From NCBI GenBank assembly GCA_017626145.1, contig JAGAJK010000060.1:62001-126000 (forward strand): a stretch of 64,000 bases of DNA, read 5' to 3'. The position numbers were made by a program, and so were the translations under genes. Under the pieces are notes generated by a model. That model was not told the DNA's origin. It made no database searches and worked only from the letters and a program-made list of their open reading frames with translations. Below are positions 8,925 through 17,961 of the stretch, piece by piece. How positions within the stretch are numbered: the stretch's first letter is position 1; each line of letters begins with the position of its first letter. The DNA is from Clostridia bacterium (GTDB taxonomy: Bacteria; Bacillota; Clostridia; RGIG6154).

Positions 8925-10889
8925 TTATTCACCTAAAAAATCAAAATTATTAACAAAATCTTGTGTGTATTTTGGAAAAACGGTAAGTCTTATTGTTGTA
9001 CAGCCATATGGTACAAGAGTAATTTCTGTTTCTTTTCCAAGATTTTTATGCACAAAAGTCACATCAGGAAGTTTTGGTGTAAGAACAAGATTTTCATTGA
9101 TTTCGGTTGCACCGCAATCAAGCTGTTTTCTGTCAATACCTTCACCACCGGCTTTTTTATCAATATCGCTTTCATGTTCAATGTGAACTAAATCCCAGTT
9201 TTTAAGTTCTCTTGCTTTCACCGTAATTTCAATAGGGTAGTTGTTATCCCAGAATGGATTTTTTGTTGCTTTAATGATTTTTATAACAGGTTTATCGTTG
9301 AATTCCATTCTTTTTACTGCATAGCCCCAAGATGATTTTGGATAGATATTGTATGCCGGGAAATCCTTAGTCTGTCTTTTTTCACTTTCATCTATCTGTT
9401 CGTCAGCATCGATTTTTAATGTCATGAGAAATGGACCATAGTTATAATAGTAACCGCTGTTTGCAGCTTCGTGCATAGTAAGACCCATATTAAACAGTAA
9501 TTCTATTTTATCATTATCAGATACCTTTAGATTGATGTATCCGTTAATTATCTCATAAACTTTTTCATTATTGTTTACTTTTAATGTATATCCTTTTGTC
9601 CAAGAAGGAATACGAAGCATAAGATTATTTTTTGTTTCATCCTTAAGAGTGACACTGAATTCAGTCTTGGAAGAGAAAGGATAGCCACCTGTTTGCGTAA
9701 GAGTCATTGCATCTCCATTATATATACTGTCACCATAAAGTGAAGCAACTACGCCGTTATCCGTTTCCTGATACATTCGAAGCACATAGTTCGGCATAGC
9801 ACGACCGATGTTACTTACACAGCACTCAGGGTAATGATGTGGTTGATATGCCATTCTTGGTGTATTGTACCAAGAATTAATATGTGTTGAGTTTCGTGCA
9901 CAAATTACCTGATTTACACAGGAAAGGTATTGAATTGTTTTAAAGTAGTGTCCGGTAGCACCGGGGAGTGCGTTAAAGCATACACGTTCAATTTTGTCGG
10001 CATATTCTCCGTTTCCTGTAGCCTCAAGGAGAAAACCAAGTGACCATGTATAATCTGATAAGTCACAAGATTCGTGAGTTCTCCATTCATCTTTTCCGCA
10101 TGGACCTTCACTGCAAGAATGCTGACCATCCGGAAGCATATGGTAGTTTTCTACTTTTTTGTAAGCATTAACAGATGCATCAAGATATTCTTTTTTACCT
10201 GTGTACATATACATGATTGCAGGAATTTTTGAATCTTCATTAAATGTAACCATATGTCCTGCAGGTGGTGCATCGCTTAGTAAAGTATCGACTGAAGTTA
10301 AATCAGTAACTGAGTTAAATTTATTAAATGCTTTTTCTGCAAGCTCAAAAAGCTTGTCATCATTGAAATGTTCAGCAAGTCTTAATATAGTTTCTATATT
10401 TGCGTAATCTCTTTGTGTAGAATAATGATCAGGTGTATCTGCTAAATAATGTTCTCTCATCTTTATAAGATATTTTTCGTCTCCGGTGTAACTCCATAAG
10501 GCAAAGAGAGCTCTGAAATACACAGCATGAGGCCATCTTGAACGTGATTTTGCAGGCTTTAATTCGTCAGGCCCTATGAAAGGATCATCACCACTTAAAG
10601 ATTTATTTATCTGATCCATAACGACATTCAGTAACTCTTTATTATCAGTACAAGCAGCTGTACGAACTACAGAATCAATCCAGTAACCGGTTTGCTCATA
10701 AGGCCACCATTGAGCATAACCACCATCTGTTAAACTTTTATACTGCCAACAAAACTTATCAAAAGGATAACCAATTTCGTGAAGATGTCCGGGCATTCCA
10801 TCAGCTTCGCAATTAAGGAACTCTTTAAGCCATCCTTTTGGTTTAACATCTTTAAAACTTACTTCTTTAAATTTATTATATTTTTTCAT
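8925..10889 (-). CDS. GH127/DUF1680-type glycoside hydrolase (beta-L-arabinofuranosidase-like)
   Basis: Predicted retaining hydrolase of 654 residues with an alpha/alpha-barrel and C-terminal beta domains. Family features: PHAVYFRALFALWSYTGDEKYL, Glu273-Ser-Cys275 in THESCD, and ECC (Glu355, Cys356, Cys357) in PECCVSNIGR. These match the Zn-binding Glu/Cys set of GH127, where a cysteine is the nucleophile. No signal peptide is visible, implying intracellular processing of imported oligosaccharide. The frame has a GTG at 10895, but the ATG at 10889 has AGAGG at correct spacing. Family confident; sugar specificity (arabinofuranose versus another furanose) is not. Confidence 0.85.
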   Translation of the reverse strand: MKKYNKFKEVSFKDVKPKGWLKEFLNCEADGMPGHLHEIGYPFDKFCWQYKSLTDGGYAQWWPYEQTGYWIDSVVRTAACTDNKELLNVVMDQINKSLSGDDPFIGPDELKPAKSRSRWPHAVYFRALFALWSYTGDEKYLIKMREHYLADTPDHYSTQRDYANIETILRLAEHFNDDKLFELAEKAFNKFNSVTDLTSVDTLLSDAPPAGHMVTFNEDSKIPAIMYMYTGKKEYLDASVNAYKKVENYHMLPDGQHSCSEGPCGKDEWRTHESCDLSDYTWSLGFLLEATGNGEYADKIERVCFNALPGATGHYFKTIQYLSCVNQVICARNSTHINSWYNTPRMAYQPHHYPECCVSNIGRAMPNYVLRMYQETDNGVVASLYGDSIYNGDAMTLTQTGGYPFSSKTEFSVTLKDETKNNLMLRIPSWTKGYTLKVNNNEKVYEIINGYINLKVSDNDKIELLFNMGLTMHEAANSGYYYNYGPFLMTLKIDADEQIDESEKRQTKDFPAYNIYPKSSWGYAVKRMEFNDKPVIKIIKATKNPFWDNNYPIEITVKARELKNWDLVHIEHESDIDKKAGGEGIDRKQLDCGATEINENLVLTPKLPDVTFVHKNLGKETEITLVPYGCTTIRLTVFPKYTQDFVNNFDFLGE

Positions 10890-10918
10890 ACTCACACCTC
10901 TTTAAAATTGTCAGTATG

Positions 10919-10947
10919 ATTATATACTAAATTATGGAATTAGTCAA
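10919..10947 (-). promoter_or_regulatory. Sigma-A promoter of the GH127-type gene
   Basis: On the minus strand TTGACT (10947-10942) and TATAAT (10924-10919) are separated by 17 bp, about 30 bp upstream of the start codon. It lies between the hydrolase gene and the end of sigG. Confidence 0.75.
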
Positions 10948-10956
10948 TGCAAATGG

Positions 10957-11730
10957 TTAAATATTACGTTTCATATGATTTATTGCATTTTTTTCCAGTC
11001 TGGATACTTGTGCTTGGGAAATTCCTATTTCATTAGCTACTTCCATCTGTGTTTTGCCTTTGAAGAAACGAAGCATCACTATATTTTTCTCACGGTCGTT
11101 TAATTTTGATATAGCTTCTTTTAATGCAATATCTTCTGTCCAGTTTTCATCTGTATTTTTATTATCACTTACTTGATCCATTACAAATAAGGTATCTGTA
11201 CCATCGTTAAATACCGGTTCAAAAAGAGAAACAGGATCCTGAATTGCTTCGAGAGCATTTGAGATTTCTTTTACGGTTAAATTCAGTTCTTTTGCAATTT
11301 CTTCTATCGAAGCTTCTTTATTATATTTATGCATAAATGATTCTTTTACAGAAAGAGCTTTATATGCAATATCTTTAACAGAACGTGAAACTCGTATTGA
11401 ATTATAATCTCTTAAGTAACGTCGTACTTCGCCAATAATCATTGGAACTGCATATGTTGAAAACTTCACGCCGACATTTATATCGAAATTATCTATTGCT
11501 TTAATAAGTCCTATACAACCTACCTGAAATAAATCGTCGGCGTGTTCTCCACGATTATAGAATTTTTGAATTACACTTAATACAAGTCTTAAATTACCGT
11601 TTATGAATTGTTCTCTTGCATATGTGTCTCCCTGCTTAATTTTAATCATTAAAGTTTCTTTTTCTTTATTGCTTAATACAGGTAGTTTTGATGTATTTAC
11701 ACCACATATTTCAACTTTGTTTATTATCAT
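10957..11730 (-). CDS. sigG: Forespore-specific sigma factor G
   Basis: RNA polymerase sigma factor for late forespore genes. The N-terminal NKVEICGVNTSKLPVL is a hallmark of SigG, followed by region 2 (DDLFQVGCIGLIKAIDNFD, VKFSTYAVPMIIGE, RRYLRD), region 3 (DIAYKALSV, SLFEPVFNDG) and region 4 helix-turn-helix (MEVANEIGISQAQVSRLEK). Length of 257 residues equals Bacillus SigG. GGAGGCG precedes the ATG. It lies 60 bp downstream of spoVFB on the same strand. This gene is the best proof that the organism sporulates. Confidence 0.97.
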   Translation of the reverse strand: MIINKVEICGVNTSKLPVLSNKEKETLMIKIKQGDTYAREQFINGNLRLVLSVIQKFYNRGEHADDLFQVGCIGLIKAIDNFDINVGVKFSTYAVPMIIGEVRRYLRDYNSIRVSRSVKDIAYKALSVKESFMHKYNKEASIEEIAKELNLTVKEISNALEAIQDPVSLFEPVFNDGTDTLFVMDQVSDNKNTDENWTEDIALKEAISKLNDREKNIVMLRFFKGKTQMEVANEIGISQAQVSRLEKNAINHMKRNI

Positions 11731-11790
11731 TTTACGCCTCCGTATATTTATACAAACATTATTACCTGAATTTAAAACGTATATACTAAA

Positions 11791-12369
11791 TTATTGAAGT
11801 ATAGGTTGTATTTGTTTGTTATTCAAAGCGTTATTTATGGTTGGCAATATCAATTCCATTTTAGCTACCAGAGATGTTTCTTTATTAATACAGTCATCCT
11901 GACCAAAGGGAACAAAATAATAATTCTTGCTATTTAGTAATAATCCTATATTTTTTGCAGAACCTGAAAGTCCGTCATTGGTAGAAACTGCTATTACTAC
12001 AGGTTTGTTATTTCTTAATGTAGCTTTAGCTGCCATAGTCACAGGAGTATCAGTAATGCCGTTAGCAAGTTTTGATAATGTGTTACCTGTACAAGGTGCT
12101 ATAACGAATATATCAATTAAATTTTTAGGTCCGAAAGGTTCAGCACCTTGAATTGTATCTATTGGTTTTCTTCCACAAATTTCTTCTGCAGACTTTTTTA
12201 ATTGATCTGCTTTGTTGAACCTGTTGTCAAGCTTACTTACATTGAAAGACAGAACCGGGTAAATATCAGCACCGGCATTTTTTAATTTCTTTAATTCATC
12301 AAGAACAGCCGTGATTGTACAGAAAGAACCTGTTAGTCCGAAACCTATTGAAAAGTCTGAAAGATTCAT
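11791..12369 (-). CDS. spoVFB: Dipicolinate synthase subunit B
   Basis: Flavoprotein-like subunit (192 residues) that with subunit A makes dipicolinic acid from dihydrodipicolinate for the spore core. Motifs: GFGLTGSFCT at the N-terminus (flavin phosphate-binding type), FGPKNLIDIFVIAPCTGNTLSKLANGITDTPVTMAAKA and a C-terminal YYFVPFGQDDC. It starts 2 bp after spoVFA, so translation is likely coupled. In Bacillus the pair is expressed in the mother cell under SigK. Confidence 0.95.
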   Translation of the reverse strand: MNLSDFSIGFGLTGSFCTITAVLDELKKLKNAGADIYPVLSFNVSKLDNRFNKADQLKKSAEEICGRKPIDTIQGAEPFGPKNLIDIFVIAPCTGNTLSKLANGITDTPVTMAAKATLRNNKPVVIAVSTNDGLSGSAKNIGLLLNSKNYYFVPFGQDDCINKETSLVAKMELILPTINNALNNKQIQPILQ

Positions 12370-12371
12370 AA

Positions 12372-13136
12372 TTAACTCCTTTCACTAAGTATTTTTAATA
12401 TTGATTTACTTAAAATTTCAGCATCACTTTCCGGTGAGAATTTACTTGGTAATGACAATGCATGAATACAATTTAACCCTTTTGATTTTACATAACTAAA
12501 ATCAGTTCCACCGGGTTTTGATGCAAGGTCTATAATTAATGCTTTTTTTTGTACAGTTTCTAAAAGTCTTTTATCTAAAATAGGATAGGGGATAGTATTA
12601 AAAATATAATTGAATTTACTGATATCTGATAATTCTTCTGTGTAAATTGATTTATAACCTAAAGTGTTTATTAATCCTAAATCACTGTCTTTTCTCGCAG
12701 TAATTGTAATATCACAATTAAAAGCGTTTAAAAGCTTGGCGAGTATTTTACCAATGCGACCGAATCCTGTTATAAGGCATTTACTGTTTTTTAAGGAAAT
12801 AACAGAATTATTTATGGCAATCGCTATTGCAGCCTCTGCTGTTAAAAAAGCATTTTCGTATTTTACATATTCGTTATCAAAGTAGTCTACTAATTCAATT
12901 TTGTTCTTTTTTGCTATTTCTAAGTCATCTTTCGATAGTCTGCCACCAAGAATCATTTTATAACTGTTGTGTTGAAGAAGTTCTTTATTTAAAAGAGGGG
13001 ACATTGGTAAAATTAAAGCATCAAAATAATCTTTGACATATTCTGTATTTTCATATATAATTAAATGGTGTTGTTTTAAATATGTTGCTATATGTTTTTG
13101 TCTATCGTCGGAGGTAATAATTAAAATTTTCTTCAT
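12372..13136 (-). CDS. spoVFA: Dipicolinate synthase subunit A
   Basis: NAD(P)-binding dehydrogenase-like subunit of dipicolinate synthase. The N-terminus has SDDRQKHIATYL, the Rossmann motif is ITGFGRIGKILAKLL (about residues 120-135), and NTIPYPILD and LIIDLASKPGGTDF follow the Bacillus order. At 254 residues it is about 40 shorter than the Bacillus protein. The ribosome site (AAAGGA) lies 12 bases from the ATG, slightly long. A candidate SigK promoter lies upstream, as expected for a mother-cell gene. Confidence 0.94.
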   Translation of the reverse strand: MKKILIITSDDRQKHIATYLKQHHLIIYENTEYVKDYFDALILPMSPLLNKELLQHNSYKMILGGRLSKDDLEIAKKNKIELVDYFDNEYVKYENAFLTAEAAIAIAINNSVISLKNSKCLITGFGRIGKILAKLLNAFNCDITITARKDSDLGLINTLGYKSIYTEELSDISKFNYIFNTIPYPILDKRLLETVQKKALIIDLASKPGGTDFSYVKSKGLNCIHALSLPSKFSPESDAEILSKSILKILSERS

Positions 13137-13183
13137 AATGACATTACATCCTTTCGGGAAGTTATTTCTTTTGCTCTCAATGA

Positions 13184-13210
13184 TATTTTATGTCAGGTTT
13201 TTATCTGTGT
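13184..13210 (-). promoter_or_regulatory. Candidate SigK-type promoter of spoVFAB
   Basis: On the minus strand AC (13210-13209), 16 bp, then CATAAAATA (13192-13184) fits the SigK pattern AC-N16-CATAnnnTA. The motif is short and could occur by chance in AT-rich DNA, but its place upstream of spoVFA agrees with the SigK control known in Bacillus. Confidence 0.45.
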
Positions 13211-13239
13211 GATGTTTGGACAAAATTTAATATAAGCCC

Positions 13240-13268
13240 TTGACTAATTCACTTTTGTGTGTTATCAT
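13240..13268 (+). promoter_or_regulatory. Sigma-A promoter of the histidine operon
   Basis: TTGACT (13240-13245) and TATCAT (13263-13268) with a 17-bp spacer, giving a leader of only about 25 nt before hisZ. That leader is too short for a T-box or attenuator. Confidence 0.7.
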
Positions 13269-13300
13269 AGTAAAGCGATAAAGTGGTAATGGAGGTAACT

Positions 13301-14416
13301 ATGAATATTAATAACAAAATACTAAAAAATGAAGAAAGAGCGATATTTGAATTAAGAGAACTTTATCAGAAGTATGGCTATTCTCAATTTAAAATGAGTA
13401 AGTTTGAGGAATACGATCTGTATGTAAGAAATAAGAATTTTTTAGTTTCTGATAACATTATTACATTCACCGATACTAATGGGAAGTTAATGGCTCTTAA
13501 GCCTGATGTTACATTGTCTATTATCAAAAACAGCAAAGAAAATGATAAAGGTGTTAAAAAAGTATATTACAATGAAAATGTTTATCGTATATCCAACGGT
13601 ACTAAGTCTTATAAAGAAATTATGCAGGTTGGGTTGGAATGTATCGGCGATATAGATACTTATAATATTTTTGAAGTTCTAAAGCTTGCTGCCGACAGTC
13701 TTAATATAATATCAGATGAATTTGTCCTTGATATTTCGCATCTTGGTATAATATCTTATGTAATTGAAAGAATGAGCGTTTCAGCAGAAGATGAAAGTGA
13801 ACTTATAAAATGTATCTCCGAAAAGAATATTGACGGTATAGTAAAAATCTGCAAAGAAAAGGGATATTCATCTGACATTCTTGAAAAATTGGTACAGACA
13901 TATGGGACTCCAAGTGAAGTTCTTAAAACTTTAAAAGAATTAGATCTTGATATGTGTTGTGAATATATATCTGAACTTAGTGAAATAGTAACATATCTTG
14001 AAAATATAGGTTATGGCGGAAAAATTAAAATTGATTTCTCAGTTATAAACGATATGCATTATTATAACGGCTTTGTATTTAAAGGATTTATTAACGGAAT
14101 TTCTACAGGTGTTTTATCCGGAGGGCAATACGATAAGCTAATGTCTAAGATGGATAAAAATTCAAAGGCAATTGGATTTGCTGTATATCTTGATTTGCTC
14201 GAACGTTTCGAAAAATCTGATAAAAGGTTTGATGTGGACATAGTGCTTTTGTATGATGAAAATGCTGAGCTTTCAGCTCTTAATGATGCAATATCTATGC
14301 TTACGTCAAACGGAAAAAGTGTTATGGCACAAAAATGTATGCCGGACAAAATTAAATATAAACAGTTGCTGAAATTGCAGGAAAGAGGGGTAGAAATAAT
14401 TGAAAACAATGCTTAA
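13301..14416 (+). CDS. hisZ: ATP phosphoribosyltransferase regulatory subunit
   Basis: Histidyl-tRNA-synthetase-like protein without tRNA charging activity. It assembles with the short HisG to make the first enzyme of histidine synthesis and carries feedback control. Class II synthetase features are present: LYQKYGYSQFKMSKFEEYD, LMALKPDVTLSI (motif 2 region), YYNENVYR and LSGGQYDKLM near the end. The GTG at 13283 is in frame, but the ATG at 13301 has GGAGG five bases upstream; this gives 371 residues. First gene of a nine-gene operon. Confidence 0.93.
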   Translation: MNINNKILKNEERAIFELRELYQKYGYSQFKMSKFEEYDLYVRNKNFLVSDNIITFTDTNGKLMALKPDVTLSIIKNSKENDKGVKKVYYNENVYRISNGTKSYKEIMQVGLECIGDIDTYNIFEVLKLAADSLNIISDEFVLDISHLGIISYVIERMSVSAEDESELIKCISEKNIDGIVKICKEKGYSSDILEKLVQTYGTPSEVLKTLKELDLDMCCEYISELSEIVTYLENIGYGGKIKIDFSVINDMHYYNGFVFKGFINGISTGVLSGGQYDKLMSKMDKNSKAIGFAVYLDLLERFEKSDKRFDVDIVLLYDENAELSALNDAISMLTSNGKSVMAQKCMPDKIKYKQLLKLQERGVEIIENNA

Positions 14417-15041
14417 TATTGCGCTTCCTAAAGGAAGACTTGGCGAAAAAGTATATAATATGTTTGAAAAAGCAGGTTTTGAGTGTCCTTCTATCCATGA
14501 AAATAATAGAAAGCTTATATTTGAAAATGCAGAAAAAAACGTAAGATATTTCTGGGTTAAGCCATCTGATGTAGCCATATATGTTGAACACGGTGCAGCC
14601 GATATCGGAGTTGCAGGAAAAGATATATTACTTGAATATGAACCTGATGTTTACGAACTTATGGATCTCGATATAGGAAAATGTCGAATGGCGGTAGCTG
14701 CGAAAAAGGATTTTTATGATGATGTGGAGAAAACATTAAAGGTTGCTACTAAGTTTACTAATATTACTAAAAATTATTACGGTAAATTAGGACGTGATAT
14801 TGATATAATTCATTTAAACGGTTCAATAGAAATTGCTCCAATTTTAGGATTAAGTGACGTTATAGTTGACATAGTTGAAACAGGTACAACTTTAAAAGAA
14901 AATAATTTAGAAGTTATTGAAAGTATTGTTGACATCAGTGCACGTCTGATTTCAAACAAATCAAGTTTTAAGTTTAAAAATAGTTTAATAGAGAAACTTA
15001 CTGATGAAATTTCTAAACAGATGGAGGAAAGTAATGATTAA
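14400..15041 (+). CDS. hisG: ATP phosphoribosyltransferase, short form
   Basis: Condenses ATP and PRPP, the committed step of histidine synthesis. It is the short form (213 residues) lacking the C-terminal regulatory domain, which explains the hisZ partner upstream. Motifs: LNIALPKGRLGEKV and DIVETGTTLKENNLEVIE (PRPP-binding). Start is TTG 14400, nine bases after GAGGGG and overlapping hisZ by 17 bp; the ATG at 14409 is an alternative but 18 bases from the ribosome site. Confidence 0.95.
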   Translation: MKTMLNIALPKGRLGEKVYNMFEKAGFECPSIHENNRKLIFENAEKNVRYFWVKPSDVAIYVEHGAADIGVAGKDILLEYEPDVYELMDLDIGKCRMAVAAKKDFYDDVEKTLKVATKFTNITKNYYGKLGRDIDIIHLNGSIEIAPILGLSDVIVDIVETGTTLKENNLEVIESIVDISARLISNKSSFKFKNSLIEKLTDEISKQMEESND

Positions 15042-16308
15042 AATTCTCAAATATAGTGAAGTATCAAACGATGAAATATTTTCCCGTGTTGTTCCTGAAA
15101 CAGATGTTGAGGGAATAGTATCTGAAATTATTGATAATGTACGCTCTAACGGTGATAAAGCTTTATTGGAATATTGCGAAAAATTTGACAAAGCAAAACT
15201 TGATAATTTATTAGTTACTAATGAAGAAATTGATGAGGCTGTACAGTCAGTTGAACCAAAATTTCTGGAAATTCTGGAAAAAGCTGCTGATAATATTCGT
15301 AAGTTTCACGAAAAGCAAGTCAGAAACAGTTTTATTATAAATGACGAAGCAGGTATTGTGATGGGACAAAAGGTTATTCCGGTTGACAGTGCAGGACTGT
15401 ATGTTCCTGGTGGCACAGCTGCGTATCCGTCTACTGTTTTAATGGATTCCATTCCTGCTAAAATTGCCGGATGTAAAGAGGTAGTAATTACTACACCTCC
15501 AAACAGCGAAGGCAAAATTAATCCTGTAATTTTAGCTGCTGCATATATTGCAGGAGTTGATAAAATATATAAGGTTGGAGGAGCACAAGCTATTGCTGCA
15601 CTGGCTTACGGAACAGAAACGATAAATAAGGTTGACAAAATAGTAGGACCAGGTAATGCTTTTGTTGCCGAGGCTAAAAAACAGGTGTTCGGAAGAGTAT
15701 CAATTGATATGATAGCAGGTCCAAGTGAAATTTTAGTTGTTGCCGATGGAACTTGCAATCCTAAGTATGTCGCAGCAGATTTACTATCTCAAGCGGAACA
15801 TGATAAAATGGCAAGTGCAGTTTTGGTTACTGATTCCTTTGATTTAGCAAAAGCAGTAAGTGAAGAAATTGAAATTCAGATCCCTATGCTTGAACGTAGT
15901 GAAATAGCTCGTGCATCTATAGATAATAATGGCAAAATTATTGTTGCTGACAGTTTAAATGTTGCTATTGATATTGCGAATGAAATAGCACCTGAGCATC
16001 TTGAGCTTTGTGTTGATAATCCATTTGATTATCTCGATTCTATTCGTCATGCAGGTTCAATATTTATGGGTAAAAACTGTCCTGAAGCTCTTGGTGATTA
16101 TTTTGCCGGACCTAATCATACACTTCCTACCAGTGGAACAGCAAAATTTTCAAGTCCGCTTTCTGTTGATGATTTTGTGAAGAAAACACAGTATACATAC
16201 TATACAAAAGAAGCTTTATCAAAAGTTGCAGAAGATGTTGGATTTTTTGCTGAAAAAGAAGGCCTTACAGCTCATGCTAAAAGTGCAGTTATAAGAATAA
16301 AGGAGTAA
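15034..16308 (+). CDS. hisD: Histidinol dehydrogenase
   Basis: Zn-dependent enzyme making histidine from histidinol in two NAD-linked oxidations, last step of the pathway. Motifs: VPGGTAAYPSTVLM, KVGGAQAIAALAYGT, GPGNAFVAEAKK, IDMIAGPSEILVVAD, SQAEHDKMA and APEHLEL. The Zn ligands and catalytic Glu-His of the family (APEHLEL, GPNHTLPT) are visible. ATG 15034 follows GGAGGA and overlaps hisG by 8 bp. At 424 residues it is of usual length. Confidence 0.97.
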   Translation: MIKILKYSEVSNDEIFSRVVPETDVEGIVSEIIDNVRSNGDKALLEYCEKFDKAKLDNLLVTNEEIDEAVQSVEPKFLEILEKAADNIRKFHEKQVRNSFIINDEAGIVMGQKVIPVDSAGLYVPGGTAAYPSTVLMDSIPAKIAGCKEVVITTPPNSEGKINPVILAAAYIAGVDKIYKVGGAQAIAALAYGTETINKVDKIVGPGNAFVAEAKKQVFGRVSIDMIAGPSEILVVADGTCNPKYVAADLLSQAEHDKMASAVLVTDSFDLAKAVSEEIEIQIPMLERSEIARASIDNNGKIIVADSLNVAIDIANEIAPEHLELCVDNPFDYLDSIRHAGSIFMGKNCPEALGDYFAGPNHTLPTSGTAKFSSPLSVDDFVKKTQYTYYTKEALSKVAEDVGFFAEKEGLTAHAKSAVIRIKE

Positions 16309-16312
16309 AAAA

Positions 16313-17377
16313 GTGAGCAGATTTTTAAGTGACAAATACAGTAAACTTATTCCATATACGCCCGGCGAACAACCGAAAGAAATGGAATATATAAAATTAA
16401 ATACAAATGAATCTCCGTTCTCACCGTCACCCAAAGCAGTAAAATATGCTGCCAAAGAAGCAGAACGTCTTAATTTATATCCTGACCCGGAATGCAGGGT
16501 GCTTACGCAAAAGCTTGCCGATAAATTAGGTGTAGAGTTTGATGAAGTGCTTTTAACGAATGGATCGGATGAAATACTTAATTTTGCCTTTATGGCATAC
16601 TGTGATTTTAAAAATGGAGCTATTTTCCCTGATATTACATATGGTTTTTACAAGGTTTTTGCAGATTTATATAACATAGATGCAGTTCAGGTGCCTTTGA
16701 ATTCTGATTTCACAATTGACATAACAAAATATTTTAATTGTGGACGAACTGTTTTTATTGCAAATCCAAATGCTCCGACCGGTATCGCATTATCTTTATC
16801 AGAAATTGAAAAAATTATTATAAATAATCCTGATAACATAGTTGTTATTGATGAAGCCTATGTTGATTTTGGTAATGAGAGTTGTGTTAATCTTATACAC
16901 AAATACGACAACTTACTGGTAACTCAAACTTTTTCTAAATCGCGTTCAATGGCAGGTGCAAGACTTGGTTTTGGTGTTGGTTGTAAAGAACTTATAAGAG
17001 ATCTTAATACCGTAAAATATTCAACAAACCCTTATAACATTAATAAAATGACGATGGCAGCCGGAATTGGTGTTCTTGAGGACGAGGAATACACATTAAA
17101 TAATTGTAGAGAAATTGTCAAAAACCGTGAATTTGTAACAAATGAACTCAAAAATTTGGGATTTGAAATGACAAATTCAACAGCAAACTTTATTTTTGTC
17201 AAACATAATGAAATTGATGGCAAAGAGTTATATTTGAAACTTAAAGAAAATGGTGTGTTGGTAAGGCATTTTGACAAAAACATAATTTCGCAGTATAATC
17301 GTATTACTATAGGTACCAAATCACAAATGACAACATTACTTGATACGATTAAAAGAATTATGGAGGAACAAATATGA
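16313..17377 (+). CDS. hisC: Histidinol-phosphate aminotransferase
   Basis: PLP-dependent class I/II aminotransferase. Visible residues: NESPFSPSP substrate segment, NGSDEIL, NPNAPTG, DEAYVDF, and the PLP lysine in TFSKSRSMAGARLGFG. The start is GTG 16313 preceded by AGGAG eight bases upstream, four bp after hisD. The end overlaps the hisB start by 4 bp (ATGA). Length of 354 residues is normal. Confidence 0.95.
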   Translation: MSRFLSDKYSKLIPYTPGEQPKEMEYIKLNTNESPFSPSPKAVKYAAKEAERLNLYPDPECRVLTQKLADKLGVEFDEVLLTNGSDEILNFAFMAYCDFKNGAIFPDITYGFYKVFADLYNIDAVQVPLNSDFTIDITKYFNCGRTVFIANPNAPTGIALSLSEIEKIIINNPDNIVVIDEAYVDFGNESCVNLIHKYDNLLVTQTFSKSRSMAGARLGFGVGCKELIRDLNTVKYSTNPYNINKMTMAAGIGVLEDEEYTLNNCREIVKNREFVTNELKNLGFEMTNSTANFIFVKHNEIDGKELYLKLKENGVLVRHFDKNIISQYNRITIGTKSQMTTLLDTIKRIMEEQI

Positions 17378-17961
17378 GAACTTCAGAAATTAAACGAAAA
17401 ACCGCAGAAACCGATATCGATCTTTCAGTTAACCTTGACGGTACTGGCGTCAATAATATAAATACCGGATGCGGTTTTCTTGACCATATGCTTACTTTAT
17501 TCGCAAAGCATGGTCGTTTTGATTTAAACGTTGAGTGTAAAGGTGATATTAACGTTGATTATCATCATACTGTTGAAGATATAGGTATTGTTTTAGGACA
17601 AGCTTTCTTTGAAGCTCTTGGAGATAAAAAGGGAATTGTTCGTTACGGGAATATGATTCTTCCAATGGATGAGTCACTTATTCTTTCGGCTGTAGATATA
17701 TCCGGACGTTGTCATCTTGAATATGAACTTAATATACCTACTCAAAAAGTCGGAGATTTTGATTGTGAGCTTATTAAGGAATTTTGGTACGGCTTTGTAA
17801 GAACAGCAAATGTTACTTTACATATCAGAAAAATGGCTGGATACAATTCACACCATATCATAGAAGGCGCTTTTAAATCTGTTGCAAGGAGTTTAAAACA
17901 AGCTGTTTCAATCGACAAGGATTTTTCAAATGAAATTCCGTCTACAAAAGGGGTGCTTTAA
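17374..17961 (+). CDS. hisB: Imidazoleglycerol-phosphate dehydratase
   Basis: Dehydrates imidazoleglycerol phosphate. Monofunctional form of 195 residues, with no phosphatase domain. Signature segments GCGFLDHML, DYHHTVEDIGI and YNSHHIIEGAFK carry the Mn-binding histidines. The gene overlaps hisC by 4 bp and hisH by 1 bp. A separate histidinol phosphatase (PHP or other type) is not encoded in this operon. Confidence 0.97.
   Translation: MRTSEIKRKTAETDIDLSVNLDGTGVNNINTGCGFLDHMLTLFAKHGRFDLNVECKGDINVDYHHTVEDIGIVLGQAFFEALGDKKGIVRYGNMILPMDESLILSAVDISGRCHLEYELNIPTQKVGDFDCELIKEFWYGFVRTANVTLHIRKMAGYNSHHIIEGAFKSVARSLKQAVSIDKDFSNEIPSTKGVL

Noticed and set aside
13137..13300. T-box or attenuator before the histidine operon
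   Set aside because: The promoter leaves only about 25 nt of leader; no specifier or T-box sequence seen.
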